Source: a virus
DNA length: 64,000 nucleotides
Direction: 5' to 3' (one strand)
IMG/VR virus record: IMGVR_UViG_3300027969_000082
Coordinates: 1-64,000 of that record
Positions within the stretch are counted from its first letter, which is position 1. Each line of letters starts with the position of its first letter. Below, in pieces: positions 1 to 8,500 of the stretch. Position numbers and translations under genes: made by a program. Under the pieces are notes generated by a model, which did not search any database, was not told the origin of the DNA, and worked only from the letters and a program-made list of their open reading frames with translations.

Positions 1-153
1 CCTGGCGCATACCCTACACCAATTTATGAACACCTGATGAATAGTCGCGGTGGTTATAACAGCTTACGCATAGCGCAAGAGGTTAAAGGTGACCCTAAAG
101 CACAGAAATATCTCAAAGAGAGCTTATTAGGTATAATAAGCAAACTCCAATAA
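1..153 (+). CDS. C-terminal end of a head gene, possibly prohead protease (partial)
   Basis: An open frame enters from the left edge and stops with TAA at 151-153, giving the last 50 residues of a protein (PGAYPTPIYEHL... to ...IISKLQ). It ends 13 bases before the scaffold gene, which has its own AGAGGAG ribosome site. In T4-like phages the gene directly before scaffold 22 is the prohead protease 21, and position is the only argument for that identity. No catalytic residue lies in the visible part. It could also be another small prohead core protein. Confidence 0.45.
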   Translation, partial: PGAYPTPIYEHLMNSRGGYNSLRIAQEVKGDPKAQKYLKESLLGIISKLQ

Positions 154-166
154 AGAGGAGAATCAC

Positions 167-1261
167 ATGTTGGACGCACTAAAGAATTTGTTTGAAAATA
201 ATGTGATTTCGGAAGAGATCCAAGAATCTATTGAGAAAGCCTGGGAAGCTCGCATCGTCGAGAATCGCACCCAAGTTACTCAACAACTACGTGAAGAATT
301 CGCTCAACGCTATGAACATGACAAACAAGTTATGGTCGAAGCAATTGATCGTATGTTGGGAGACCAACTACGTGAAGAGATTTCACAATTTGTAGAAGAT
401 CGTAATCAATTAGCAGAAGCTAAAGCACGTTATACAGTAAAAATGCATAACGATGCACAGTTAATGAAAGAGTTTGTTACTCGTCAATTAGCTAGCGAAG
501 TTAAAGAATTACACGAAGATCAAGTACAAATGGCTTCTAAGTTTCACACACTTGAGAAGTTTGTAGTAGAAGCATTGGCTCAAGAAATCGCAGAATTCCA
601 TACAGACAAGCAAGACATTGCAAAAACTAAGGTACGTTTGGTACGCGAAGGCCGTCAGGCTCTAGCTAAGATGAAGGAACAATTTATTGTCCGTGCCGCT
701 AAACTTGTCGAATCTACAGTTGAAAAGACTCTAAACAAAGAGATTGGTCAATTGAAAGAAGACATCGAAGCTGCAAGACGCAACGACTTTGGTCGTAAGT
801 TGTTCGAAGCATACGCTAGCGAATATCAAAACAGTTATCTAAACGAAAAATCAGAAACAGCTAAATTGCTCAAAGTCATAGACAAGAAAGATTTACAAGT
901 TGCCGAAGCTCATCACGCTGTAGCACAAGTAACTAAAGTCCTAGAAAGCAAAGAAGCACAAGTTAAAGCTCTAATGGAGAGCAAAGAACGTCAAGAAATC
1001 ATGAACGAACTAGTAGCACCGTTGGCTAACACCCAAAAAGCTATTATGATAGAATTACTTGAAAGTGTACAGACCGCAAAATTACGTAATAGTTTTGACA
1101 AGTACATTCCGGCAGTCATTGCTGGCGAAGCTCCACAGAAGAAGAAGGCACTAGTAGAGGCAAAAGAAGTCACAGGCAACAAAGAAACCCACAGCGTCGG
1201 TAGCAGCGAGCACGAAAGCAACATTTTCAACATGCGTCGTCTTGCTGGAATTAAACATTAA
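167..1261 (+). CDS. gp22: Prohead core scaffold protein, gp22-like
   Basis: This 364-aa protein is almost entirely alpha-helical and highly charged (long Glu/Lys/Gln/Arg-rich stretches without proline), as expected of the T4 gp22 internal scaffold that shapes the prohead and is degraded by the prohead protease. Near residues 294-322 it carries the LLESV...LRNSF..Y.P pattern typical of the conserved C-terminal part of gp22, followed by a low-complexity tail. It starts at ATG with AGAGGAG upstream and is followed after 14 bases by the major capsid gene, the canonical 22-23 order. Several Leu/Ile-x-Glu sites suitable for gp21-type cleavage are visible. Identification rests on composition, the C-terminal motif and gene order. 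Confidence 0.85.
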   Translation: MLDALKNLFENNVISEEIQESIEKAWEARIVENRTQVTQQLREEFAQRYEHDKQVMVEAIDRMLGDQLREEISQFVEDRNQLAEAKARYTVKMHNDAQLMKEFVTRQLASEVKELHEDQVQMASKFHTLEKFVVEALAQEIAEFHTDKQDIAKTKVRLVREGRQALAKMKEQFIVRAAKLVESTVEKTLNKEIGQLKEDIEAARRNDFGRKLFEAYASEYQNSYLNEKSETAKLLKVIDKKDLQVAEAHHAVAQVTKVLESKEAQVKALMESKERQEIMNELVAPLANTQKAIMIELLESVQTAKLRNSFDKYIPAVIAGEAPQKKKALVEAKEVTGNKETHSVGSSEHESNIFNMRRLAGIKH

Positions 1262-1275
1262 TTAGGAGAAAATAA

Positions 1276-2445
1276 ATGTCAGAACTACTAACAGGCCGTT
1301 GGGCAGAAACAAAAGAAGCACTTCTTGAAGGCCTTCAAGGCACTAAGAGATCTGTAATGGCATCTACACTAGAGAACACACGTAAGTATCTAGCTGAGAG
1401 TGCAAGCACAGGTGCTACTTCTGCCGGAAACGTCGCAACATTAAATCGTGTGATCCTTCCAGTGATCAGACGTGTCATGCCAACAGTTATTGCTAACGAG
1501 TTGGTCGGTGTACAACCAATGACTGGTCCAGTTGGTCAAATCCATACGCTACGTGTTCGCTACAGCGATACACTAAGCGGTACATATGGTGCTACTGCTG
1601 GTGAAGAAGCATTAAGCCCGTTCAAGATTGCAGAAGGCTATTCTGCTAACAATGGCGCTGCTGCTACTGCTGCATCAACTGCATCCTTAGAAGGTGCTGC
1701 TGGTAAGCGTATGAGCATCCAGATCTTGAAACAAACAGTTGAAGCTAAGACACGTAAGTTGTCAGCTCGCTGGACATTTGAAGCTGCTCAAGATGCACAA
1801 GCCCAACAAGGTATTGACATCGAAGCAGAAATCATGGCTGCTCTTGCACAAGAGATCACAGCTGAGATTGACCAAGAAGTTCTTGGTTCTTTAGCAACTT
1901 TAGCTGGTTCACAGAACTTGCAGGCTTATAACCAAGCTGCTGTTTCTGGTACTGCTACTTTCGTTGGTGATGAACATGCTGCTCTTGCAGTTATGATCAA
2001 CCGCGTTGCTAACACAATCGCCCAACGCACACGTCGTGGTGCAGGTAACTGGGCAGTTGTAAGCCCAACAGCATTGACAGTTCTTCAGTCTGCTACTACA
2101 AGCGCATTTGCTCGTACAACAGAAGGCACATTCGAAGCACCTACAAACACTAAGTTTGTTGGTACATTGAACAATGCTATGAAGATCTATGTAAACACTT
2201 ATGCAACATCTGATGATGTATTAGTTGGTTACAAAGGTGCTAACGAGTCTGATGCAGCAGCATTCTATTGCCCATACATTCCATTGATGAGCAGTGGTGT
2301 TGTTCTAGATCCAGCAACATTCGAACCAGTCGTATCATTCATGACACGTTATGGTTATGTAGAGTTAAGCAACACTGCTTCTTCTCTAGGTAATGCAGCT
2401 GACTATCTAGGTAAAGTTACATTAGCTGGTCTAGCATTTAGTTAA
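1276..2445 (+). CDS. gp23: Major capsid protein, gp23-like
   Basis: The 389-aa product has the hallmark T4 gp23 segment ANELVGVQPMTGPVGQI near residues 73-90, followed by the ALRVRYS-like strand and the E-loop region. It forms the hexamers of the capsid. An N-terminal propeptide probably ends at YLAE41/S42, which fits the (L/I)-x-E rule of the T4 prohead protease, leaving a mature protein of about 348 residues. T4 gp23 has 521 residues, so this is a compact version, probably lacking part of the insertion domain. The start has AGGAGAAA upstream, the gene follows gp22 closely, and a strong hairpin stands just after the stop. Confidence 0.95.
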   Translation: MSELLTGRWAETKEALLEGLQGTKRSVMASTLENTRKYLAESASTGATSAGNVATLNRVILPVIRRVMPTVIANELVGVQPMTGPVGQIHTLRVRYSDTLSGTYGATAGEEALSPFKIAEGYSANNGAAATAASTASLEGAAGKRMSIQILKQTVEAKTRKLSARWTFEAAQDAQAQQGIDIEAEIMAALAQEITAEIDQEVLGSLATLAGSQNLQAYNQAAVSGTATFVGDEHAALAVMINRVANTIAQRTRRGAGNWAVVSPTALTVLQSATTSAFARTTEGTFEAPTNTKFVGTLNNAMKIYVNTYATSDDVLVGYKGANESDAAAFYCPYIPLMSSGVVLDPATFEPVVSFMTRYGYVELSNTASSLGNAADYLGKVTLAGLAFS

Positions 2446-2472
2446 TCAGTACATACAGTTTTTTACTGTAAT

Positions 2473-2496
2473 GAAAGGCTTCTTCGGAAGCCTTTC
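2473..2496 (+). terminator. Hairpin terminator after the capsid gene
   Basis: A perfect 10-bp stem (GAAAGGCTTC / GAAGCCTTTC) closed by a TTCG tetraloop stands 28 bases after the capsid stop codon. The following T-run is short (TTTCTT), so termination may be partial. The UUCG loop is the very stable type also used by the terminator after the tail tube gene. Confidence 0.75.
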
Positions 2497-2505
2497 TTAC
2501 GAACG

Positions 2506-2513
2506 GATAAATA
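2506..2513 (+). promoter_or_regulatory. T4-type late promoter (GATAAATA)
   Basis: GATAAATA matches the T4-like late -10 element (consensus TATAAATA, NATAAATA in cyanophages). It lies directly after the capsid terminator and about 90 bases before the next gene, so it would restart late transcription. Confidence 0.6.
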
Positions 2514-2602
2514 CTTTGTATGATTTACAATGGTGTAGATCTTATGCGGAAATCCAACCGCGTACAGCCTAGAACGCTGTAATTTCTTAAGGAGAAAATA
2601 AA

Positions 2603-3544
2603 ATGGGACGTCCTTTAAACAAAAAATATTTTGGTAACCGCAACGTTGGTTCATCAAGCACAACTGCTGATGATGGGTTAGGCGGTAACAGAGTTGCGAG
2701 TATCACTATTGATACTCCAGGCTCATATACAAGTGCTACAACAGTTACTATTTCTGCACCAGATTTAGCAGGTGCCGGTGCTGTACAAGCAACAGGTAGT
2801 ATCGTATACGAAGTACTAAGTGCTACTATTAGTGGTGGTACTGGTTACGGTAATGCACAAACATTTAGCTTAACTGTTACAACAGCAGCTGGTTCAGCAG
2901 TTTTAAACGTAACATCTACAGCAGGTGGAGCAATTACAACAGTTAACAGTATTACAACACGGGGCACATTTACTGGTATTTCAGCAGTAACTGGCATCAG
3001 TGGTGGTACTGGTACAGGAGCAACTCCTGTTTTAACATACCGGGTTAAGAGCATTACAATTACAGAACCTGGTTCTGGTTATACTAACGCAGCCGATGCA
3101 GCAGTTACATTTGGCGCAGGTGCAGCCGCTGGTACAGCAGTATTAGAATCAGACGGTCAGAACTATGGTAATCAAAATCCATCTGGAACAAATGAAAATT
3201 CTGTAGTTGCTTATGCTTACCACACAGGCGGTAGCTTACTACGTGGCGATATTGTTAAGCAAGTATCAAAAGATCGTTACAAAGTTGAAAATGCAACTAC
3301 TACAGCTATTGCAAAATTAAAATCAACAATTGCTAATGCAGCAGGTGAAATGAATATTGTAGCAACAGATGCAAGTGGCGGTACATATTATGTAACTAAG
3401 CTAACTGCTCGCAGAGCTACTCTTGTTCCAGCAGCAGTTGCACGTTTAAGTACAAGTGCTGGCAGCACATATTCTTCAGGACAAAGTGCTCCATGGTCGT
3501 TCTCAGCAGCGTCCGGTTCAGTAGTTCGGATTGAAAACGCTTAA
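2603..3544 (+). CDS. Beta-rich virion structural protein with Gly-Ser-Gly-Tyr repeats
   Basis: The 313-aa product begins MGRPLNKKYFGNRN and is dominated by Thr, Ala, Gly and Val. It contains repeated strands ending in SGGTGYG, SGGTGTG and GSGYTN, a repeat type that recurs inside the giant fibre proteins of this window. The C-terminal third (NIVATDASGGTYYVTKLTARRATLVP) is different and looks like a compact domain. It directly follows the capsid gene behind its own late promoter and has AAGGAG before its ATG, so a capsid-decoration or fibre role is plausible. I recognise no enzymatic motif; the exact virion location is unknown. Confidence 0.7.
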   Translation: MGRPLNKKYFGNRNVGSSSTTADDGLGGNRVASITIDTPGSYTSATTVTISAPDLAGAGAVQATGSIVYEVLSATISGGTGYGNAQTFSLTVTTAAGSAVLNVTSTAGGAITTVNSITTRGTFTGISAVTGISGGTGTGATPVLTYRVKSITITEPGSGYTNAADAAVTFGAGAAAGTAVLESDGQNYGNQNPSGTNENSVVAYAYHTGGSLLRGDIVKQVSKDRYKVENATTTAIAKLKSTIANAAGEMNIVATDASGGTYYVTKLTARRATLVPAAVARLSTSAGSTYSSGQSAPWSFSAASGSVVRIENA

Positions 3545-3552
3545 TTAGGAAT

Positions 3553-3568
3553 GGGGACTTAGGTCCCC
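3553..3568 (+). other. Intergenic hairpin GGGGAC-TTAG-GTCCCC
   Basis: A 6-bp GC-rich perfect stem with a four-base loop lies between two structural genes, about 15 bases before the ATG of the downstream gene. There is no T-run after it, so it is unlikely to be an efficient terminator. It may set translation level or be a processing site. Confidence 0.4.
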
Positions 3569-3583
3569 TACTAAGGATAATAG

Positions 3584-4645
3584 ATGTCAAAGATATTAAA
3601 AATTACCGATGGAAACTATAAAGTTCAAACTGGCTATGCTGGTACTATAACATTAGATACCGGGCCTCAAGCTGGCGCTGTTGTTATTACAGGAAGCCTA
3701 GTAGTCAACGGTGATTATACTATTGTTGAATCTGAAACGTTAACGGTCAAAGACCAACTTATTGAACTTAACGTAGGTGAACCTGGACCAGGTGTAACAA
3801 GTAAACCAACTGATAGTAGTCAGTCTTCGGGCATTCGTATTAACCGCGGTGCAGATAATACTCCTGCTAGTAGAGATGTTCTAATAGTGTTTAAAGAACA
3901 AGAACCTGGATTTCCGCCAGCGGCAATAACTGGCAGAGGTACTATTCAATTTAAATATTCTAATGGTGACCCGGTAGCAATCAGCACTAACAGTATTACA
4001 GTACCTAGTAATGGAAATCTTGGATTAATCAATGCAGGTAACGGATATGTTACTGTTTCTGGAACAACAAATTACGAAGAAAACGCATTTAACTATACTG
4101 CCTGGCTTCTTGCTGGTAGTCCGCGCCCAGCATATGCCTCTGGCGCCGCATTAATAACAACACGTGACGATGATATTATACCAAACTCAAAAGCACTGAA
4201 AGATTATGTTGACTCGTCACTTTACTATTATAGAACTCCGTTAATATTGGAAGGCGACACTAGCGTACAAACATATGATGATTCTGCAGGTCATTCACCT
4301 AGTAGAATTGAATTTAAAGTTAACAATGCTCTGCGAGGAAAGTTTATTGACACTGGATTAGATGTTGACTACGTTAATATTTTTACCAATACGATCAATA
4401 ACGCAACAAACAATTTAGTATTAACTTCAACGGCTGCTGCTAAAATTGTTGAAGTTAACGCTGTATTACAATTAAATGATACTGGCCTTGGCCCAACAGC
4501 GATAACTGGTTCAACTAAAATATATACGCAAGATTCAAATACTACGCCGGGACCGGGCAAAACAGGTATATATTTTACCAGTTTAGGAAATTCAGATGAA
4601 CTAGTTGCTAAGAATAGAGCACTATTGTTTAGCATACTATTTTAA
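3584..4645 (+). CDS. Putative tail-fibre or virion beta protein
   Basis: The 353-aa product contains the segment VNGDYTIVESETLTVKDQLIEL followed by GEPGPGV, a strand pattern seen in fibre and structural proteins of marine T4-like phages. In its middle (about residues 204-212) IIPNSKALKDYVDS closely parallels IIPTQKAIKAYL and IVPTQRAIKAYI near the C-termini of the two largest fibre proteins here, so they share a module. The C-terminal half resembles the repeat units of the 1928-aa and 2592-aa fibres (NLVLTSTAAAKIVEV). The start ATG has AAGGATAA upstream. A virion protein related to the fibres is likely; the precise role is not shown. Confidence 0.65.
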   Translation: MSKILKITDGNYKVQTGYAGTITLDTGPQAGAVVITGSLVVNGDYTIVESETLTVKDQLIELNVGEPGPGVTSKPTDSSQSSGIRINRGADNTPASRDVLIVFKEQEPGFPPAAITGRGTIQFKYSNGDPVAISTNSITVPSNGNLGLINAGNGYVTVSGTTNYEENAFNYTAWLLAGSPRPAYASGAALITTRDDDIIPNSKALKDYVDSSLYYYRTPLILEGDTSVQTYDDSAGHSPSRIEFKVNNALRGKFIDTGLDVDYVNIFTNTINNATNNLVLTSTAAAKIVEVNAVLQLNDTGLGPTAITGSTKIYTQDSNTTPGPGKTGIYFTSLGNSDELVAKNRALLFSILF

Positions 4646-4654
4646 GGAAAGAAC

Positions 4655-4987
4655 ATGGCAATCAAGAATACAGCAATTCCAGCAATAACAGATACATCAA
4701 TTTATACTAGCACTGGCGTTAATGCCATTACAACTATCATTGTATGTAATACTAATACAACTCCTACTACTGGAGATAGAACATTAACTCTATATGCAGT
4801 TGAAAATGATGCAGGTGATGTTGGTACTCCGGCAACTGGAAACATGATTGTACAAACACTAACAATTCCAGCTGGAGATACAATAAGTTTTGACCAAGAA
4901 AAAATGGTGTTAATCAACAACGATGCTATTTTTGCTTTTGCTAGTGATACTGGATTAACAGCAACAGTAAGTACATTACCGGTATAA
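4655..4987 (+). CDS. Small beta-sandwich virion protein (paralogue family)
   Basis: The 110-aa protein has the pattern AIPAITDTSIYTS... TTIIVCNTN... TLYAVEND... IVQTLTIPAGDTISF... It is recognisably related to the products at 19248-19577 and 38663-38989 and to both halves of the protein at 39991-40638. All have a small all-beta layout with an early 'I..T..Y', a central 'N.N/NRN' turn, an 'IP.G' strand and a hydrophobic C-terminal strand. No signal peptide or membrane segment is visible. The family members always sit beside fibre genes, which suggests a small fibre-associated or capsid-decorating component. Confidence 0.65.
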   Translation: MAIKNTAIPAITDTSIYTSTGVNAITTIIVCNTNTTPTTGDRTLTLYAVENDAGDVGTPATGNMIVQTLTIPAGDTISFDQEKMVLINNDAIFAFASDTGLTATVSTLPV

Positions 4988-4991
4988 GATA

Positions 4992-5525
4992 ATGAGATTT
5001 CTAAAAACGTTAACACTTAATCGTAGAGCAATATATGATAGTCGTGTTGTCTTAAACACTGACAATACGTTTACGGTTGCTGATAGCACTGCTATGATTG
5101 TACCAAAAAGTCAAAGTTCGTTAGCGGCCGTTCAGACCAACGGAATGATACGTTATAATACAGACACTAATCAATTTGAAGGCCGCCAAGATAATGTGTG
5201 GCGCGAATTTAGATTTAAAGAACCTACTGCTATGACAGTACAATATCTTGGCGTAGGTGATGATGTTGAAGTCGATTTTGGACCATTAACACCTGATCCG
5301 TACACACAGTATACTACTATTGAAAGCGGTACAACATGGAACGCTGTACAGATGGCTCAAAATTTATTAGTCATTAATGAAACTGTTTGGCAAATTGGTG
5401 GCTACGACTTTACAGTTATACAAAAACCCCCGGCTCTCGGTCTTGACCCTGCAACATATATTAGATTCAATATCGCTATTGGTACAGGACGTCCAGTCTA
5501 CGTTATACACAACACTGGAAGATAA
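4992..5525 (+). CDS. Virion structural protein, fibre-associated
   Basis: This 177-aa protein contains NGMIRYNTDTNQFEGRQDNVWREFR at about residues 50-74, the same 'G.[ML][IV]R[YF]N......EG....W' motif that appears near the C-termini of the 1928-aa and 2592-aa fibres (GEFRFNSTDNLFRGY and GMVRFNSQLARYEGY). That motif is common in phage fibre C-termini. The gene follows the preceding stop by four bases and lacks a strong ribosome site of its own, so translation may be coupled. The C-terminal half is beta-rich without a known family. Confidence 0.6.
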   Translation: MRFLKTLTLNRRAIYDSRVVLNTDNTFTVADSTAMIVPKSQSSLAAVQTNGMIRYNTDTNQFEGRQDNVWREFRFKEPTAMTVQYLGVGDDVEVDFGPLTPDPYTQYTTIESGTTWNAVQMAQNLLVINETVWQIGGYDFTVIQKPPALGLDPATYIRFNIAIGTGRPVYVIHNTGR

Positions 5526-5532
5526 AAACCTC

Positions 5533-5540
5533 GCTAAATA
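5533..5540 (+). promoter_or_regulatory. T4-type late promoter (GCTAAATA)
   Basis: GCTAAATA is 18 bases upstream of the ATG of the first giant fibre gene. The same sequence stands before the second giant fibre gene at 11356. Confidence 0.55.
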
Positions 5541-5557
5541 GTGTATCGGAGCACTAA

Positions 5558-8500
5558 ATGGCGAACAATCTCGGAAGAATTTCCGGTCAACTTTTAAAAG
5601 ATAACCTTACTCGTAACGGCCATGATCTTTCATTTCATGCTGCTCTACTTACAGGTGACGACCCAGTATTAAAACTTAACGTAACTAATCGTTATGTTAG
5701 CATCAACACTGATTCTACTTCTAAGGATCTGTTTGTCAACAGCGTAACCAATACTGATGATTTAATATCAGTTAACGGGCTACAAGGCAAATCATCATTG
5801 AAAGTAAGCATTAGTGGAAACACTATTGTTTCCACACAAGATCTTAATCTTTCCGCAGCTACTCAAGTAAATGCAAACATTATTGATACTGATAATATAC
5901 GCATTGACGGCCGTGTAATATCAACTACAACTCTTAATACAAATTTAGACCTTAGCCCAGCAGGGTCGTTAGAAATTTATAATGACCTAAACGTTACTGG
6001 CAATTTATGGGCAAAAGAAACCGCTCCTGGTAATGGAACAGGTAAAATTATCTTAGACGGTAATATTACATTTGGTAGCACAGATCAATCTGGCGCGAAT
6101 GCAGATACTATTTCTTTTGCCGCTGACATTAACACCGACATTAATCCTAATTTAAATGCAACCTATAGATTAGGTTCAAACACACGAACATGGGACGGAT
6201 TATATACTGAATTAATTAACGGCGAACAAGCGTCAACTCTGGGTTTATTATCTAGTGGAGTCAATCTAGTATTACGTCCTGGAAAAATTTGGTATGTTGC
6301 TACTAACGGCCTAGACTCGAACGTTGGAAATCATCAAAGTAGTGCGTTTGCAACAATTAAACATGCTCTTAATGAAGCGCAGTCGGGAGATACTGTTCAC
6401 ATCTATCCAGGAACATATACTGAAATAACTCCACTAGTAGTAAAACAAGGAGTAACTGTTAAAGGTACCGGCATTCGTTCAGTAACAGTACAGCCTACGG
6501 TTCCTACACAGTCAAACAATGCGTTTTTACTCAACGGTGAAACAACTGTTAGCGATTTATCTGTTAAAGATTTTTATGCTCCGGGATGTGCATTTAGTTT
6601 TGCTCCTGGATTTACAGTTTCTACTCGTAGTCCATATGTACAAAATATAACAGTAATTACAAAAGGTAGTGTTATTAGTCCAACAGATCCTCGCGGGTTT
6701 GACGAAGGCGATGCAGGTGGCGGAGCCCGTGTTGACGGAAGCCTAGCAACATCAGCTAGTAAAGAAGCTAGTATGTTGTTCCACAGTGTAACATTTATTA
6801 CACCAGGTGTAGATGCTCTAGTAATGACTAACGGTGTTCGTGTAGAGTGGTTGAATTCATTTACCTACTTTGCCAACAGAGGCATGTATGCTACTAATGG
6901 TACACTTGGACTAGCAAGCCTAGGTGTTAGATTTGGCGCTGAGATTCGAAGCATTGGTTCAGCAAACGTCTACGGTAACTACGGTGTAGAAGCCAACGGT
7001 GCAAGTACACTAATGTACTTGATACAACATAATTTTGCCTACATTGGCGCAGGCAAAGATGTTACTAATGATCCTAGTTCGAACATTGCTGCTAACGAAA
7101 CTGTTGAACTAGCTAGTGGTAAAATCTACTATCAAAGTTTAGATAATCGAGGTAACTTTAAAGTTGGCGATGCATTTGGAGTTAGTTTTGATACTGGACT
7201 AGTAACTATCAATGGAGTATCAGTATCTGCTGGCGGAGTGTCGTCAATTAACTTTGCAAACGGTACAGCTGAAACAGTTATTGATGCTGGACAAGTAACC
7301 ACTGGCAACATTAACTTTAGTGGTAATCTACTAACAACATTATCGGGTGCTGTTAATTTAGACAGCGGCACTAATGAGATTAATTTAAACGCCAATACAT
7401 CTGTAACTAATAATTTAGATATTATTGGCAACCTTAGTACCGATGGCACATTAACTATTGGCAATGCATATATTGACATTGTTAGATTTACTGCTCCTGT
7501 AGAATTTGCCCTACGTCCTAAAACAGATGATGACTTTACACTAGGCGGCCCAACAAATAAAAGATGGGATAAAGTTTATCTTGACACTTCATACATTGGC
7601 AGTTACAAATTAGATAATGCTACAATTTCTACACTACCTACAAATGCAGACATTGAGTTAAGAGCAAATAGTACTGGTAAAATTTACATACCTACTAACA
7701 ATGTTAGAATTGTTAACAATCTAACAGTTAATGGAATAACAAATTTTGGTGACAGTGCATTAACTGCTGCCGCTACTGTAACCGGCACAATAGATCATAC
7801 AGGGCTACTAGATAGAACTGGTGATACTGGACAAACAGGAACTTACAATCAAACTGGCTATATTGATGTAAGTAGCGATGTACAAATTGCCAACGTAACA
7901 TTTATAGACAATACTATTAGCACAGTTACATTGGATTCAAATTTAGAGTTAGGTGCAGCAAGTACGGGCAAGATATTAATTCCGTCTGCAAATGTAAAAA
8001 TAGATCATAATTTAGTTGTTACAAGCGATATTCATGCAGGGTCTGTAGGTGTTAGTACAGATATAACGACTGATTTGTATTCTAATGGCAACATTGAAAT
8101 TAGTTTAGATCTTATCACTACTACCTTAATTGACAGTGATTTAGAATTCCGTGCAGCAGGTACTGGTAAAGTTTATGCAAGTCAAGACAGCGTTAAGTTT
8201 GATCAAGATCTAACAGTAGACGGAATTACTGCATTAAGAACTACAAATATAACTGGTACCTTAACTCAATATGGAGATTATCTGCAAACAGGTAATACTC
8301 TACAAACTGGTAATAGAGGGATATCATCTACATTAGATGTAGACATCAATGCTTACTTTGACAGTATGTCATTTGTTAATAATGTTATAACAACTACTGA
8401 CGCCGACACTGACTTAAAATTAAAAGCTGCTCTAACTGGCATCATTGATATCAATGACAATGCTACCTTTGATCAAAACTTAAGAGTTAACAGCACAACC

